Assembly: GCF_033783015.1 (NCBI RefSeq)
Contig: NZ_CP123907.1
Location: forward strand, 806,001-870,000
DNA from: Corynebacterium sp. 21KM1197
Lineage (GTDB): Bacteria > Actinomycetota > Actinomycetes > Mycobacteriales > Mycobacteriaceae
Direction: 5' to 3'
Length of the DNA: 64,000 bases
Part shown: piece by piece, positions 46,616 to 55,223 of the stretch
Numbering within the stretch: position 1 is the stretch's first letter
Layout of the letters: each line of letters starts with the position of its first letter
Notes under the pieces: model-generated
What the model saw: only the letters and a program-made list of their open reading frames with translations
Told to the model about the DNA's origin: nothing
Databases searched by the model: none
Translations under genes and position numbers: made by a program

Positions 46616-46925
46616 GGCTTTGCGCCTGGTTGGGAGTTGGGTTTCTTAGGGGTGGGGTCGGGGGTAACGAGGGGGTATTTTTGGGTGTGGCCTTGTGTGC
46701 GGGGGAGGTGGTGGCTCCGGTGGCCGCGCCTGCCGGGGTGGCCTGGGGTTATAGGAGAATCTGCGGGTGGGGCTGGAATATCCTATGATTTGTACTAAAA
46801 ACTTTAGAGGAAAGTATTGTGTCATTATTTCCCTCCGTGTATCGTCATGTTCAGCACTCGAAAGTATGGGTGCAATCCAGCCCAAGTTGGCGGTCGGGTG
46901 CCGCCCCAAGTGTTAGGAGGTTGCC
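46616..46925. promoter_or_regulatory. Leader region of the bacteriocin operon
   Basis: The first 150 bases are G-rich and featureless. AT-richer DNA then starts with TATGAT (46784-46789), a good -10. A GGCGG-TCGGGTG-CCGCC hairpin (46889-46905) stands just before AGGAGG (46915-46920), close enough to affect ribosome access. No gene is seen. Confidence 0.4.
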
Positions 46926-47348
46926 GTGGTGAAGAAAAAGATTGCGGGAACTATGATCTCCATTGGACTTGTCTTTGGCATATTGGTGCCAGTGGTTCAT
47001 GCAGAAGAATTGGTGTCTGATTCTGTGGCGGAGACTGATTATGCAGGATATGATTCCGGCGTCTTGAAGGAGGTGAGGGAAAATTCTAACTCCCGTCCGT
47101 TCCGGTTCCTTTCTGTGGGTAAAAAGATAGCCCACCCGTATGGTGGAGGAAGATGGGAATATGGATTCTGGCAAGACAGGGTTCGATCCTATTTCAATCA
47201 TTCCAGCCGGTGTCATGGAAGTACCGTGGTGCTGAATGGGCATAAGGTGCGAAGTATAGATACTGCTCCTGGGAAGTTTTCGGATGCCTCTAAATGGGCC
47301 TATAACCTTCCCAATTCTCGCGATGAGTACTACTATAGATTCTGCTGA
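46926..47348 (+). CDS. Lactococcin 972 family bacteriocin precursor
   Basis: A 140-residue secreted protein. A signal peptide (KKKIAGTMISIGLVFGILVPVVHA) is probably cut after Ala26. A 40-residue spacer precedes the Lcn972-like domain GGGRWEYGFWQDRVRSYFNHSSRCHGSTVV...GKFSDASKWAYNLPN...YYYRFC. Lcn972 binds lipid II and blocks septum formation in sensitive cells. Two cysteines (Cys96 and the C-terminal Cys140) could form a disulfide; classic Lcn972 has none as I recall it. GTG start, with a second GTG next to it, and AGGAGG five bases before. The immunity/export genes follow. Confidence 0.88.
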   Translation: MVKKKIAGTMISIGLVFGILVPVVHAEELVSDSVAETDYAGYDSGVLKEVRENSNSRPFRFLSVGKKIAHPYGGGRWEYGFWQDRVRSYFNHSSRCHGSTVVLNGHKVRSIDTAPGKFSDASKWAYNLPNSRDEYYYRFC

Positions 47349-47432
47349 CTAGATGGCGGTCGGGTCGTGCTTGTGTGGAGTGCGGCTTGGCCGTTTATTT
47401 TTACTGTTGCTAGCAGTAGGGGTATTTCTTTT

Positions 47433-49361
47433 ATGGGTAGATATATTCAGCGGGTAGTTATTATTCTGTGCGGGGTTATCGTCGCTGCTATTGTCTCCAT
47501 GCTGGCGCTTCTGGTAACGGAACTCGATGATAGAAATGCCGCCCTCGCGCTTAATCCCGCCTATATTGCGGAGATCGACTTCTCTGAGAGTGATGTTCCG
47601 GCGGCCCGGGCGCACAAGCGCCTGGTGGAATTGAACGAGGAATGGGGGCTTGGCCTGGTGAAGCCGCTTCGTCGTTCCACATCGGAGACGTTTGTGTTCT
47701 TCGAACATGGTGCGGAGGGGATACCGGGGGAGGTTCCGCGCATGGACGGTTCCGTCTCCGCCGCCGCCTCGGTAGCGGCGCTGGAACATTCGGTACCGGG
47801 TGGCGTTTACCTCGTGTTAGAACGTGGCGCTGACTTGGAGGGCTTTTCTCACGGGCTCCGTGAGATGGGCGCGGAACTAAGCCGCGTCGAGGAGGTTTCG
47901 GTGGGCGGTATCTTCCGCTTTTACCTGGTGCAGCAGCCGATGATTTTGTTCTCCATTTTCGCCCTGCTGCTCTTGCTTGGGGCCCTCACGGTGTACTGGG
48001 TGGGAGTGCGGGGGAGGCGCCGCCAGCAGGAACTATTCTTTGGGCAATCGGCCCGTTTGATCATCGCTCGGGACGTTCTCACCCTCACGCTTCCTTTTGT
48101 TCTGGTGCTGGCATTGGGAGGGGCGGTGCTCTTTTTCTCCGTGGATTCTCCCTTTCATCGGGCGGTGCTGCTGGTAGTGCTAAAGATCTATCTCTTCCTC
48201 ATCGGTGCGCTTCTCACCCTTCTGTTCTTTGCTCTGTGGATGGTTAGGCCCCGGGTGAAAGCGGCGGGGAGCCGCACGGCGTGGATGGAGCGGCTGCGTC
48301 CGCTTATCTTCCCATCGAAGGGGCTGGCCATCGCGTGTATTCTCTTGGCCTTTCCCTGGGTGATCTTGGCCTATTCCGATTCCACGTCGGCGCGGCGGGC
48401 GCATGACATCGCCTACCGTATTGAGCCCTTTGCCGGATTCGGTGTGGTGGATATGCCCAACGAGGATTTTGAGAATAATCTTGCCGATTTTGGCGAGGTA
48501 GTCCTGGATTTGCAGCGGGAAGGCTCTGCGGTGTTCAGTTACCTGGCTCCGCCCATGTCCGTGGGGCTATCGGAAGAGGATAGCGCGCTGGGCTTTGCTA
48601 ATACGCCGTGGTTGGAGGCGGTGGATTTTTCCGGCCGGGTGGATAGCGATGAGGTGGTGACCTGGGCGGGGTTGCCGCAAAAGTATCGGGAAAGTATCCC
48701 GGCGGAGATTTGGCTGCGGGAGAGGGATACCCCGCCGGAGGAGTGGAGGTATCACATCGTGAGGTCCGGTTCCGGAATTGGAATGTTATTGCCCAATATG
48801 AGCGGGGTGGAGTTGGTGCACGATATGGTTTTGGTGGAGGTGCCCAGCATTGCGGACTTTAACGATAGTTTCCTCACCTCCGCGCTATCTATGGGGAATA
48901 TCGTGGCGAGGGATATAGACGAGGCATACCGCGCGCGGGATAGCAGTGAAATTGGGGAGTATATTTCCGTTTATTATATTGGAGAGAACGCCATGTACAT
49001 CGCTAAGATGTTGGAGTATCGTGAGCGGATCATGGTTATTTCTTTCGTGGTTCTTGTGATTGCTTTTGTGGTGTTGCTTCTGAGTGTGGCGGCGGTTGAT
49101 TCGGCGCTTAACGCCAGGCGGAATATGCTGCGCAATCTCGCGGGCTATTCCCTGTGGGGAATATCCCTGTCTTCTGTACGCGCGGACATGATCGTGATTT
49201 CCTTGTCGATGGTGCTTTCTGCGGCGGTAGCCGCGATCTTTGGAAATCACGGCATTGTTTTTCTTCCCGGCGTGGCGGTCGGCCTCACGCTCGTCTCCGT
49301 ATTGGTGTATCTGGTTATGGCAAAGAGGACGGTCGCAGCCGCCATGCAGAGGAAGATCTAA
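47433..49361 (+). CDS. Bacteriocin-associated 7-TM membrane protein (DUF1430)
   Basis: A 642-residue membrane protein of the kind always found with lactococcin 972 genes. An N-terminal helix (VVIILCGVIVAAIVSMLALLV) is followed by a FtsX-like arrangement: extracellular domain, helices near 155-275, a second large outside domain, and three terminal helices (ISFVVLVIAFVVLLLSVAAV and on). It likely forms an ABC transporter with the next gene for export or self-immunity. I chose the ATG at 47433 with AGTAGGGG upstream; a GTG at 47367 would add 22 residues. Confidence 0.85.
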   Translation: MGRYIQRVVIILCGVIVAAIVSMLALLVTELDDRNAALALNPAYIAEIDFSESDVPAARAHKRLVELNEEWGLGLVKPLRRSTSETFVFFEHGAEGIPGEVPRMDGSVSAAASVAALEHSVPGGVYLVLERGADLEGFSHGLREMGAELSRVEEVSVGGIFRFYLVQQPMILFSIFALLLLLGALTVYWVGVRGRRRQQELFFGQSARLIIARDVLTLTLPFVLVLALGGAVLFFSVDSPFHRAVLLVVLKIYLFLIGALLTLLFFALWMVRPRVKAAGSRTAWMERLRPLIFPSKGLAIACILLAFPWVILAYSDSTSARRAHDIAYRIEPFAGFGVVDMPNEDFENNLADFGEVVLDLQREGSAVFSYLAPPMSVGLSEEDSALGFANTPWLEAVDFSGRVDSDEVVTWAGLPQKYRESIPAEIWLRERDTPPEEWRYHIVRSGSGIGMLLPNMSGVELVHDMVLVEVPSIADFNDSFLTSALSMGNIVARDIDEAYRARDSSEIGEYISVYYIGENAMYIAKMLEYRERIMVISFVVLVIAFVVLLLSVAAVDSALNARRNMLRNLAGYSLWGISLSSVRADMIVISLSMVLSAAVAAIFGNHGIVFLPGVAVGLTLVSVLVYLVMAKRTVAAAMQRKI

Positions 49362-49379
49362 GGAAAGGGGAGAATAGAC

Positions 49380-50024
49380 ATGATGATTCGCGGCGAGGAA
49401 TTAGGATTCTCCTTTGGGGATAAGCGGGTGTTTGCGGGGATAAGCGTGGAGGTACATCCCGGCGCCATCACCGCCTTGGTGGGGCCCAGCGGCAGCGGAA
49501 AGACCGTTCTGCTGCACACCCTGGGCGGTATGATCGCTCCCGATCAAGGGGCGGTGTACGTGGACGGGGAGGAGGCCTCGGCGTGGCCCGATTCCCGCAG
49601 GCTCCGTTTCTGGCGGGAGTCTGCCGCCTTTATCCAACAGGATTATGGCGTGGTGGAGGAGGAAAGCGTGGCCTTTAATATCACCATGCGCAGTTCCCTG
49701 TGGGGCCGCACGATCATTCCTGATCGCCCCAAACTCGAAGAGGCGCTAGAGCGCGTGGGATTGACAGGCCGGGCAGCGGAGACCGCCGCGCGGCTGAGCG
49801 GTGGGGAAAAACAGCGCGTGGCCATTGCGCGGGCGCTGTATAAGGGGGCCCGGGTGTGGTTTGCCGATGAGCCCACGGCCTCGCTGGATGCGGATAACCA
49901 GATGCTGGTGCGCACCTTGTTCCGGGAGGCGGCGGAGAGCGGGGCCGCGATCATCGTGGCCACGCACGATCTGGACTTTGCCCGCAGTTGCGAACAGCGC
50001 GTGCAACTGGCTTCACGGCGATAA
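49380..50024 (+). CDS. ABC ATPase of the lactococcin 972 cluster
   Basis: A 214-residue ATPase of the LolD/MacB-like group. Walker A is LVGPSGSGKTVLLHTL, the Q-loop is FIQQDYGVVEEESV, the signature is LSGGEKQRVAIARAL, and Walker B is VWFADEPTASLDAD, followed by ATHDLDFAR. It lies 18 bases after the membrane protein gene, with AAAGGGGAG between, completing the three-gene bacteriocin set (precursor, membrane protein, ATPase). Confidence 0.92.
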   Translation: MMIRGEELGFSFGDKRVFAGISVEVHPGAITALVGPSGSGKTVLLHTLGGMIAPDQGAVYVDGEEASAWPDSRRLRFWRESAAFIQQDYGVVEEESVAFNITMRSSLWGRTIIPDRPKLEEALERVGLTGRAAETAARLSGGEKQRVAIARALYKGARVWFADEPTASLDADNQMLVRTLFREAAESGAAIIVATHDLDFARSCEQRVQLASRR

Positions 50025-50045
50025 AGTCCCAGGAGAAAACCGCCC

Positions 50046-50933
50046 CTAAGCCTCCTCGGCCTCTAGGAAGCGCTGCCACTTTGGCCACTCGCGGGCGGAC
50101 TGCAGGGCCCCGCGATCAAAGGAGCCCTGCAATTTCTTCCCGTTGAGTTCCGTGGAGGCCACCAGCCTGCCGGAGGGGAAGAAGAGGTAGGCCCGTCCCT
50201 GCTTTTTCAGCTCCATAAGCCGCGCGATGGTGCGGTTATATCGGGTGTGGCGGGTAATCAGTCGCTCGGCCACCACGGGGTAGTCGCTGAGCAGGTTGCG
50301 CAGCAGTCCCGGCCGCTTGATGGGGGCCTTGGTGTAGCCGCGCGGGTGGGTGAGCACCACGAAGAAGCGGGTGTAGCCGTCGGCCTCGGCAGCGTCGAGG
50401 GGAATGCCGCCGGAGGGGCCAAGCGCCCCGTCCACGTAGGAGACGCCGTCGATCTCTGGCAGGGGCATGAGCAGCGGCAGGGTGGAGGAGGCTCGGGTGC
50501 AGGCCAGGAGGGATTCGGCGCTGTCTACGTCGGAGCGTCCCCAGTACACGGAGCGCCCGGAGTGGGCCTGCACCGCCCCGATGCGGAACTCGGTGGCGTT
50601 GCGGGAGATGGCGTCATAATCCAGCGGGCCGGGCAGGTTGAGGGTGGGGGCACGGCCGTAGATGTACTCGGCGTTGAAGTAGCCGCGTCCGCGCAGCAGG
50701 GAGGCCATGCCGCCAAATTGGGGGTCGGCGGCAAAGTCCACAAAGCTGTGACGGGCGCGTTCGCGCTCGCCGGAAAGGTAGTTCACGGTGTGGGTGGCTC
50801 CGGCGGAGATCCCGCCCACCCAGCCAAAGCGCACGTCCTCCGCCAGCAGCCTGTCTACCACTGCGGCGGTGTAGGAGGCGCGCATTCCACCGCCTTCGAG
50901 GACGAGTGCGGTCTTGGGGGCGTGAATCGTCAT
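50046..50933 (-). CDS. Patatin-like phospholipase family protein
   Basis: A 295-residue hydrolase of the patatin fold (bacterial YjjU/RssA group). The oxyanion loop is LVLEGGGMRASYTAAVVD, the nucleophile elbow is GGISAGA (Ser43), and the catalytic Asp lies in YVDGALGPSGGIPLDAAEADG. Relatives are acyl-ester hydrolases acting on phospholipids or related lipids; the substrate is not known. No signal peptide. The start MTIHAPKTALVLEGG is chosen; the upstream frame to 50990 is unconserved. Convergent with the bacteriocin ATPase. Confidence 0.9.
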   Translation of the reverse strand: MTIHAPKTALVLEGGGMRASYTAAVVDRLLAEDVRFGWVGGISAGATHTVNYLSGERERARHSFVDFAADPQFGGMASLLRGRGYFNAEYIYGRAPTLNLPGPLDYDAISRNATEFRIGAVQAHSGRSVYWGRSDVDSAESLLACTRASSTLPLLMPLPEIDGVSYVDGALGPSGGIPLDAAEADGYTRFFVVLTHPRGYTKAPIKRPGLLRNLLSDYPVVAERLITRHTRYNRTIARLMELKKQGRAYLFFPSGRLVASTELNGKKLQGSFDRGALQSAREWPKWQRFLEAEEA

Positions 50934-51065
50934 GGTGTTCCACGGTACCCGTTTGGGCGCCGCAAGGTAGCACTTTGCGGCCGCGGGCAATGATCCCGCT
51001 CACAGCAAACAAATACCCGTGCAGGTGGGTAACGTAAGGCAGAACTAAGGGGTACATTGCCTTGT

Positions 51066-51416
51066 ATGACCTCTTCCACGGCTCGGGTGAGCACCGATCG
51101 CCCCGCGCGCTATGCCAAGCAGATGGCCGATCACTTTGGCCGCAAGATCACGGCTCATTGGGACGAGGGCACCGGCCAGGGGGCGCTGATCTTTGATAAC
51201 CCCGAGCGCCCGGTGCGTGGCGAGGTATCCCTGGTGGCGGGCGAGGGGGTGTTGCTCATGCACCTGGAATCTGAAACGGAGGAGCAGTGCGCCACCTTGG
51301 AAAAGGTGGTGGCCATTCACCTGGTGCGCTTTGGCCGCAAGGATGAGTTGGCGGTGCGGTGGCGGCGCGCCGGGGGTGAGGAGGGGAGCGCCTGGGGAGT
51401 GGAGGATCTGGATTAA
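51066..51416 (+). CDS. DUF2218 domain-containing protein
   Basis: A 116-residue soluble protein: RVSTDRPARYAKQMADHFGRKITAHWDEGTGQGALIF, then VSLVAGEGVLLMHLESETEEQCATLEKVVAIHLVRFGRKDEL, the whole of the DUF2218 domain. Relatives sit near siderophore and iron-uptake genes in many bacteria; no enzymatic role is known. It precedes the TPP riboswitch by about 45 bases but is a separate transcription unit. Start at the ATG at 51066. Confidence 0.85.
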   Translation: MTSSTARVSTDRPARYAKQMADHFGRKITAHWDEGTGQGALIFDNPERPVRGEVSLVAGEGVLLMHLESETEEQCATLEKVVAIHLVRFGRKDELAVRWRRAGGEEGSAWGVEDLD

Positions 51417-51459
51417 CGGGGAGTTTCGCCTACAATAACGGCGAGAAAGACATCAAAAA

Positions 51460-51546
51460 CACGGGTGCCCGGAGATCGACCGGGCTGAGATGTTGCTGCA
51501 AGTAACAAACCGTATGAACCTGATCCGGTTAGTACCGGCGCTAGGG
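51460..51546 (+). ncRNA. TPP riboswitch (THI element)
   Basis: The conserved parts are all visible: ACGGGTGCCC at 51461, CGGGCTGAGA at 51481, then ACAAACCGTATGAACCTGAT at 51505-51524, and CCGGTTAGTACCGG with CTAGGGA at its end. TACAAT (51431-51436) is a likely -10. The 3' end contains the AGGGAGGA ribosome binding site of the downstream ECF gene, so ligand binding would probably block translation. It controls the thiamine-precursor transporter operon. Confidence 0.95.
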
Positions 51547-51555
51547 AGGATAAAT

Positions 51556-52149
51556 ATGGCTCATCGTGTGCAACAATGGCGCGTGGTGGACATCGTGGTG
51601 GCCGCCGTGCTGGGCCTGGCTTGCGGGCTGATCTTTGTGGTGTGGAACCAGGCGGGCACGCTGTGGCTGGAGGCGATGAACGCGCTCACCCCGGGGCTGG
51701 GTGGCCTGGCCACGGGCGTGTGGCTGATCGGCGGGGTGATCGGCGGGTTGGTGATCCGCAAGCCGGGGGCGGCGCTGTTCACGGAGCTGCTGGCGGCGGT
51801 GGCCTCCGCGCTGCTGGGCAGCCAGTGGGGCTGGTCCACCGTGTACTCCGGCCTTGCGCAGGGCTTGGGTGCGGAGTTGATCTTTGCGCTCTTTATGTAT
51901 CGCTCCTTCAAACTCCCCACCGCCATGCTGGCGGGCGTGGGCGCGGGCATCGGTGCCTTTATCTTGGAACTGTTTAGCGCTGGTCACCTGGCGCGCTCCC
52001 TGGAATATAACGTGATTTACCTGGTGTGCCTGATCATCTCCGGGGCGCTGCTGGCCGGTGCCCTGGGCCACTGGCTGGTCAAGGCCCTGGCGCGCACGGG
52101 GGCACTGGATCGTTTTGCCGCCGGGCGCGAGGTGCGCGGCACCGTATGA
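51556..52149 (+). CDS. ykoE: ECF transporter substrate-binding component, YkoE type (HMP/thiamine)
   Basis: A 197-residue membrane S-component with about six helices. YkoE-specific motifs include WRVVDIVVAAVLGLACGLIFVVWNQ, LGGLATGVWLIGGVIGGLVIRKPGAALFTELLAAVASALLGSQWG and AQGLGAELIFALFMY. YkoE binds a thiamine precursor (hydroxymethylpyrimidine or thiamine). It is the first gene after the TPP riboswitch. Its stop overlaps the ATPase start by ATGA. Confidence 0.93.
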   Translation: MAHRVQQWRVVDIVVAAVLGLACGLIFVVWNQAGTLWLEAMNALTPGLGGLATGVWLIGGVIGGLVIRKPGAALFTELLAAVASALLGSQWGWSTVYSGLAQGLGAELIFALFMYRSFKLPTAMLAGVGAGIGAFILELFSAGHLARSLEYNVIYLVCLIISGALLAGALGHWLVKALARTGALDRFAAGREVRGTV

Positions 52150-53525
52150 CGGCGCGTGGCATGACGGAACAAGAACAACGAGGCAGAATCCGCGCCCGGA
52201 ACTTCTCCTGGCGGCACGCCACCCGCAGACAACCGGCGCTGCGCGGCATCGACCTGGATATTTCCCCCGGAGAGAGGATCATTCTCACCGGGGATTCCGG
52301 TGCGGGCAAGTCCACCCTGCTCGGCGCGATCGCCGGGCTGCTCGGCGGCGAGGAGGATGGTGAATCCGCAGGCGCTCTGGAGGTTGATGGCGTGGTGGGC
52401 CTGGTTCTCCAGGACCCGGACTCCCAGGTGATCTCCAGCCGCGTGGGCGATGATGTGGCCTTTGGCTGCGAGAACTTGGGTGTACCCCAGGAGGAGATAT
52501 GGCCCAGGGTGCATCGGGCGCTCGACCTGGTGGGCCTGCGCCTGCCGCTGGACACCCCCACCCGCTATCTCTCCGGCGGGCAAAAGCAGCGCTTGGCCCT
52601 GGCCGGGGTGGCGGCGATGGGTGCGGACGTGGTGCTTCTCGATGAACCCACGGCCAACCTTGACCCGCAGGGCTGCGGGGAGGTGCGGGGGGCCGTCGAT
52701 AAGCTGGTGGCGCACACCGGGGCCACGGTGCTGATCGTGGAACATCGCCCCGAGCTGTGGCGCGACCTGGCCACGCGTTGCCTGCACTTGGGGGAGGACG
52801 GGATACGGGAGATCACCCCGCAGCAGTGGCCGCGCCGCCCGGAGTTGGCCCCGGCCCGCCCGCAGGCGCGGGAGAACCCCGCGCTGCTGCGCACCGAGGG
52901 GATCGTGACGGCGGCGGGCCCGGCCCCCGACCTGGCGCTGCCGCGGGCGGCCTCCACGGTGATCACCGGCCCCAACGGCGTGGGAAAGACGCAACTGGCG
53001 ATGGTGCTGGGTGGCCTGGACGCCCCGCGCGCCGGGCGGCTGCACCTGCACCCCGACCTCGCCCAGGGGCTGAGCACCCCGCCGCATCGCTGGCGCTCCA
53101 AGGACCTGGCGCGGCGCATCGGCACGGTGTTTCAAAATCCCGAGCACCAGTTTGTGGCCCGCACGGTGGAGGAGGACCTGCTGGTGGGCGGGCCCGCTGA
53201 GCGCGCGGAGGAGCTCATGGCGCGGCTGCGCTTGGGGCACCTGCGCAAGGCGAACCCGTACACGCTCTCCGGCGGGGAGAAGCGCAGGCTATCCGTGGCC
53301 ACGGCCCTGATGGGAAGCCCCTGCCTGCTGGTGCTCGATGAACCCACCTTTGGGCAGGATACGGGCACCTTTGTGGAACTCACGCTGCTGCTGCGCGAAC
53401 TCACCGAGCGCGGTACCACGGTGGTATCCATCACGCACGACGCGGACTTCGTGCGCACCCTGGGCGATCACCACGTGGAGATCCCCGCGCGCGTCGATAA
53501 AGCCGCCGAGGAGGAGCAACGATGA
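52146..53525 (+). CDS. ykoD: ECF transporter dual ATPase, YkoD type
   Basis: A 459-residue protein with two ABC ATPase domains. Walker A motifs are GDSGAGKSTLLGAI and GPNGVGKTQLAMVL, signatures are LSGGQKQRLAL and LSGGEKRRLSV, and Walker B are VVLLDEPTANLDP and LLVLDEPTFGQDT. The second Walker A has Gln in place of the usual residue after Thr. It energises uptake by YkoE and YkoC. Both ends overlap neighbours by ATGA, a fully coupled operon. Confidence 0.94.
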   Translation: MTARGMTEQEQRGRIRARNFSWRHATRRQPALRGIDLDISPGERIILTGDSGAGKSTLLGAIAGLLGGEEDGESAGALEVDGVVGLVLQDPDSQVISSRVGDDVAFGCENLGVPQEEIWPRVHRALDLVGLRLPLDTPTRYLSGGQKQRLALAGVAAMGADVVLLDEPTANLDPQGCGEVRGAVDKLVAHTGATVLIVEHRPELWRDLATRCLHLGEDGIREITPQQWPRRPELAPARPQARENPALLRTEGIVTAAGPAPDLALPRAASTVITGPNGVGKTQLAMVLGGLDAPRAGRLHLHPDLAQGLSTPPHRWRSKDLARRIGTVFQNPEHQFVARTVEEDLLVGGPAERAEELMARLRLGHLRKANPYTLSGGEKRRLSVATALMGSPCLLVLDEPTFGQDTGTFVELTLLLRELTERGTTVVSITHDADFVRTLGDHHVEIPARVDKAAEEEQR

Positions 53526-54283
53526 ACCTGCTGCGTGGCGTCAATCCCGTTACCCGCGTGGCCGCGATGATGGTGGCCACCACGCCGCTGCTGCTCAGCC
53601 TGGACTGGCTCTCCGCGCTCGTGGCGATCATAGGCACGTTCCTGCTCGCGCCCCTGTGTGGCGTGGGCTGGGGCGCGCTGCTGCGCCGCAGCCTGCCGCT
53701 GCTGCTTATCGCCCCGATCACGGGTATCTCCATGCTGCTGTATGCGCGCCCCGGAGGGCGGGAGTATTTCTCCTTCCTCGCCATTCACATCACGGATAAT
53801 TCCCTGACGCTTAGCCTCGCCATCGTGCTGCGCGTGCTGGCGCTGGGCCTGCCGGTGATGGTGCTCTCCGCCCGCGTCGATCCCACGGACCTAGGCGATG
53901 GCCTCGCGCAGGTGGCGCGCCTGCCCGCGCGCTTCGTCATCGCCTCGGTGGCGGCCACCCGCCTGCTTACCCTGGTGCGAGACGATGCCGCCTCGCTGCG
54001 CCGTGCGCGTCGCGCGCGCGGGGTGGCCGATCGCGGCCGGATACGCGGGGCGTTCACCCTGCTCTTCGGCCTGTTGGTCTCCTCGCTGCGGCGCGGCACT
54101 AAACTCTCGGTGGCGATGGAGGCGCGCGGCTTCGGGCGCGCGGGTGTGGAGCGTACCTGGGCGCGCCCCTCCACGGTGGGGCGGCGCGATGCGGCGGCGC
54201 TGCTGGCCTGGGCGCTGCTGCCCGCCGTGGCCCTCGGGTGCGCCTGGCTTGCCGGTACGTTCCGCCTGCTGGGGGTGGCATGA
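53522..54283 (+). CDS. ykoC: ECF transporter transmembrane component, YkoC type
   Basis: A 253-residue T-component (CbiQ family) with about five to six helices. The coupling region is seen in LARLPARFVIASVAATRLLTLVRDDAASLRRARRARGV and SSLRRGTKLSVAMEARGFG, where the Ala-Arg-Gly type motifs dock the ATPase. Overlaps upstream ATPase and downstream P-loop gene by ATGA. Confidence 0.93.
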   Translation: MNLLRGVNPVTRVAAMMVATTPLLLSLDWLSALVAIIGTFLLAPLCGVGWGALLRRSLPLLLIAPITGISMLLYARPGGREYFSFLAIHITDNSLTLSLAIVLRVLALGLPVMVLSARVDPTDLGDGLAQVARLPARFVIASVAATRLLTLVRDDAASLRRARRARGVADRGRIRGAFTLLFGLLVSSLRRGTKLSVAMEARGFGRAGVERTWARPSTVGRRDAAALLAWALLPAVALGCAWLAGTFRLLGVA

Positions 54284-54759
54284 CCCGCGTGTGGCTTATC
54301 GACGGCCCCTCCGGCTCCGGCAAGACCACCTACGCCACGGCGCTGGGGCAACGCCGGGGGCACCGGGTGGTGCACCTTGACGATTTCTATCCGGGGTGGT
54401 CCGGCCTGGCGGCCGGGGCGCGCATGGTGTCCGAGTGCGTGCTGCACCCGAGCGCGCCGGGGTATCGCCGCTGGGATTGGGAGCGCGATCGACCCGGCGA
54501 GTGGGTGGCGCTGCCGGTGGGGGAGCCACTGATCATTGAGGGTGTGGGCGCGATCACCCAGGCCTCGGTGGCGGCGGCGCGGCGCCTGGGGGAGGTGCGT
54601 ACCGTGTGGGTGGACGCCCCGGAGGCGGTGCGCCGCGCCCGGGCCCTGGCGCGGGATCCCTATTACGAGCCGTGGTGGGAGATGTGGGCCAGCCAGGAGC
54701 GCGAGCACTTCCGGGCGATAGCGAACATGGACGTGGACGAGAGGGTAGACAATGGATAA
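54280..54759 (+). CDS. Small P-loop NTPase/kinase (uridine-kinase-like)
   Basis: A 159-residue P-loop protein. Walker A is IDGPSGSGKTTYATAL, an acidic HLDDFYPGW motif follows as in uridine/nucleoside kinases, and PLIIEGVGAIT looks like Walker B. It is shorter than typical kinases. Its position inside the riboswitch operon suggests phosphorylation of an imported thiamine precursor or a related ligand; that is inference. Overlaps ykoC (4 bases) and the Nudix gene (8 bases). Confidence 0.75.
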   Translation: MTRVWLIDGPSGSGKTTYATALGQRRGHRVVHLDDFYPGWSGLAAGARMVSECVLHPSAPGYRRWDWERDRPGEWVALPVGEPLIIEGVGAITQASVAAARRLGEVRTVWVDAPEAVRRARALARDPYYEPWWEMWASQEREHFRAIANMDVDERVDNG

Positions 54760-55171
54760 TGAGCGGATCATTCGCATCGCCGCCGTGGTGCTGCGCAACG
54801 AGGCCGGGGAGGTGCTCACGGTGCGCAAGCACGGCACGGAGGCTTTTATGTTTCCCGGCGGCAAGGTGGAACCGGGGGAGCCGACGCGGGCTGCGGCCCG
54901 CCGGGAGATCGCGGAGGAACTGGGCCTTGACCTGCGGGAGGAGGATCTGACCTCGCTGGGGGAGTTGAGCGCCCCGGCAGCCAACGAGCCCGGATACACC
55001 GTGCGGTGCGCGGCCTTTGCGTGGCGGGGAACGCTTGACCAAGCCCCCGAGGTGCGCGCGGAGATCGCGGAGGCGCGATTTTATTCCCCGGAGTCCCGCT
55101 CCCCGGAGATCGCCCCGCTCACCCGGGACGTGGTTTTCCCCTTGCTGTTAGATAGGGAGCGGGGAAATTAA
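54752..55171 (+). CDS. Nudix hydrolase
   Basis: A 139-residue protein with a complete Nudix box GGKVEPGEPTRAAARREIAEELGL (G-x5-E-x7-REUxEExGU). It removes a nucleoside-diphosphate-linked group; candidates in this operon would be thiamine-related pyrophosphates, or it may be a housecleaning enzyme. Start overlaps the P-loop gene by eight bases; last gene of the riboswitch operon. Confidence 0.9.
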   Translation: MDNERIIRIAAVVLRNEAGEVLTVRKHGTEAFMFPGGKVEPGEPTRAAARREIAEELGLDLREEDLTSLGELSAPAANEPGYTVRCAAFAWRGTLDQAPEVRAEIAEARFYSPESRSPEIAPLTRDVVFPLLLDRERGN

Positions 55172-55223
55172 GATGTAGCGGCCTTCACAGACTATGCTGT
55201 CTGAAAAATAGTAAGGAGGCAGC

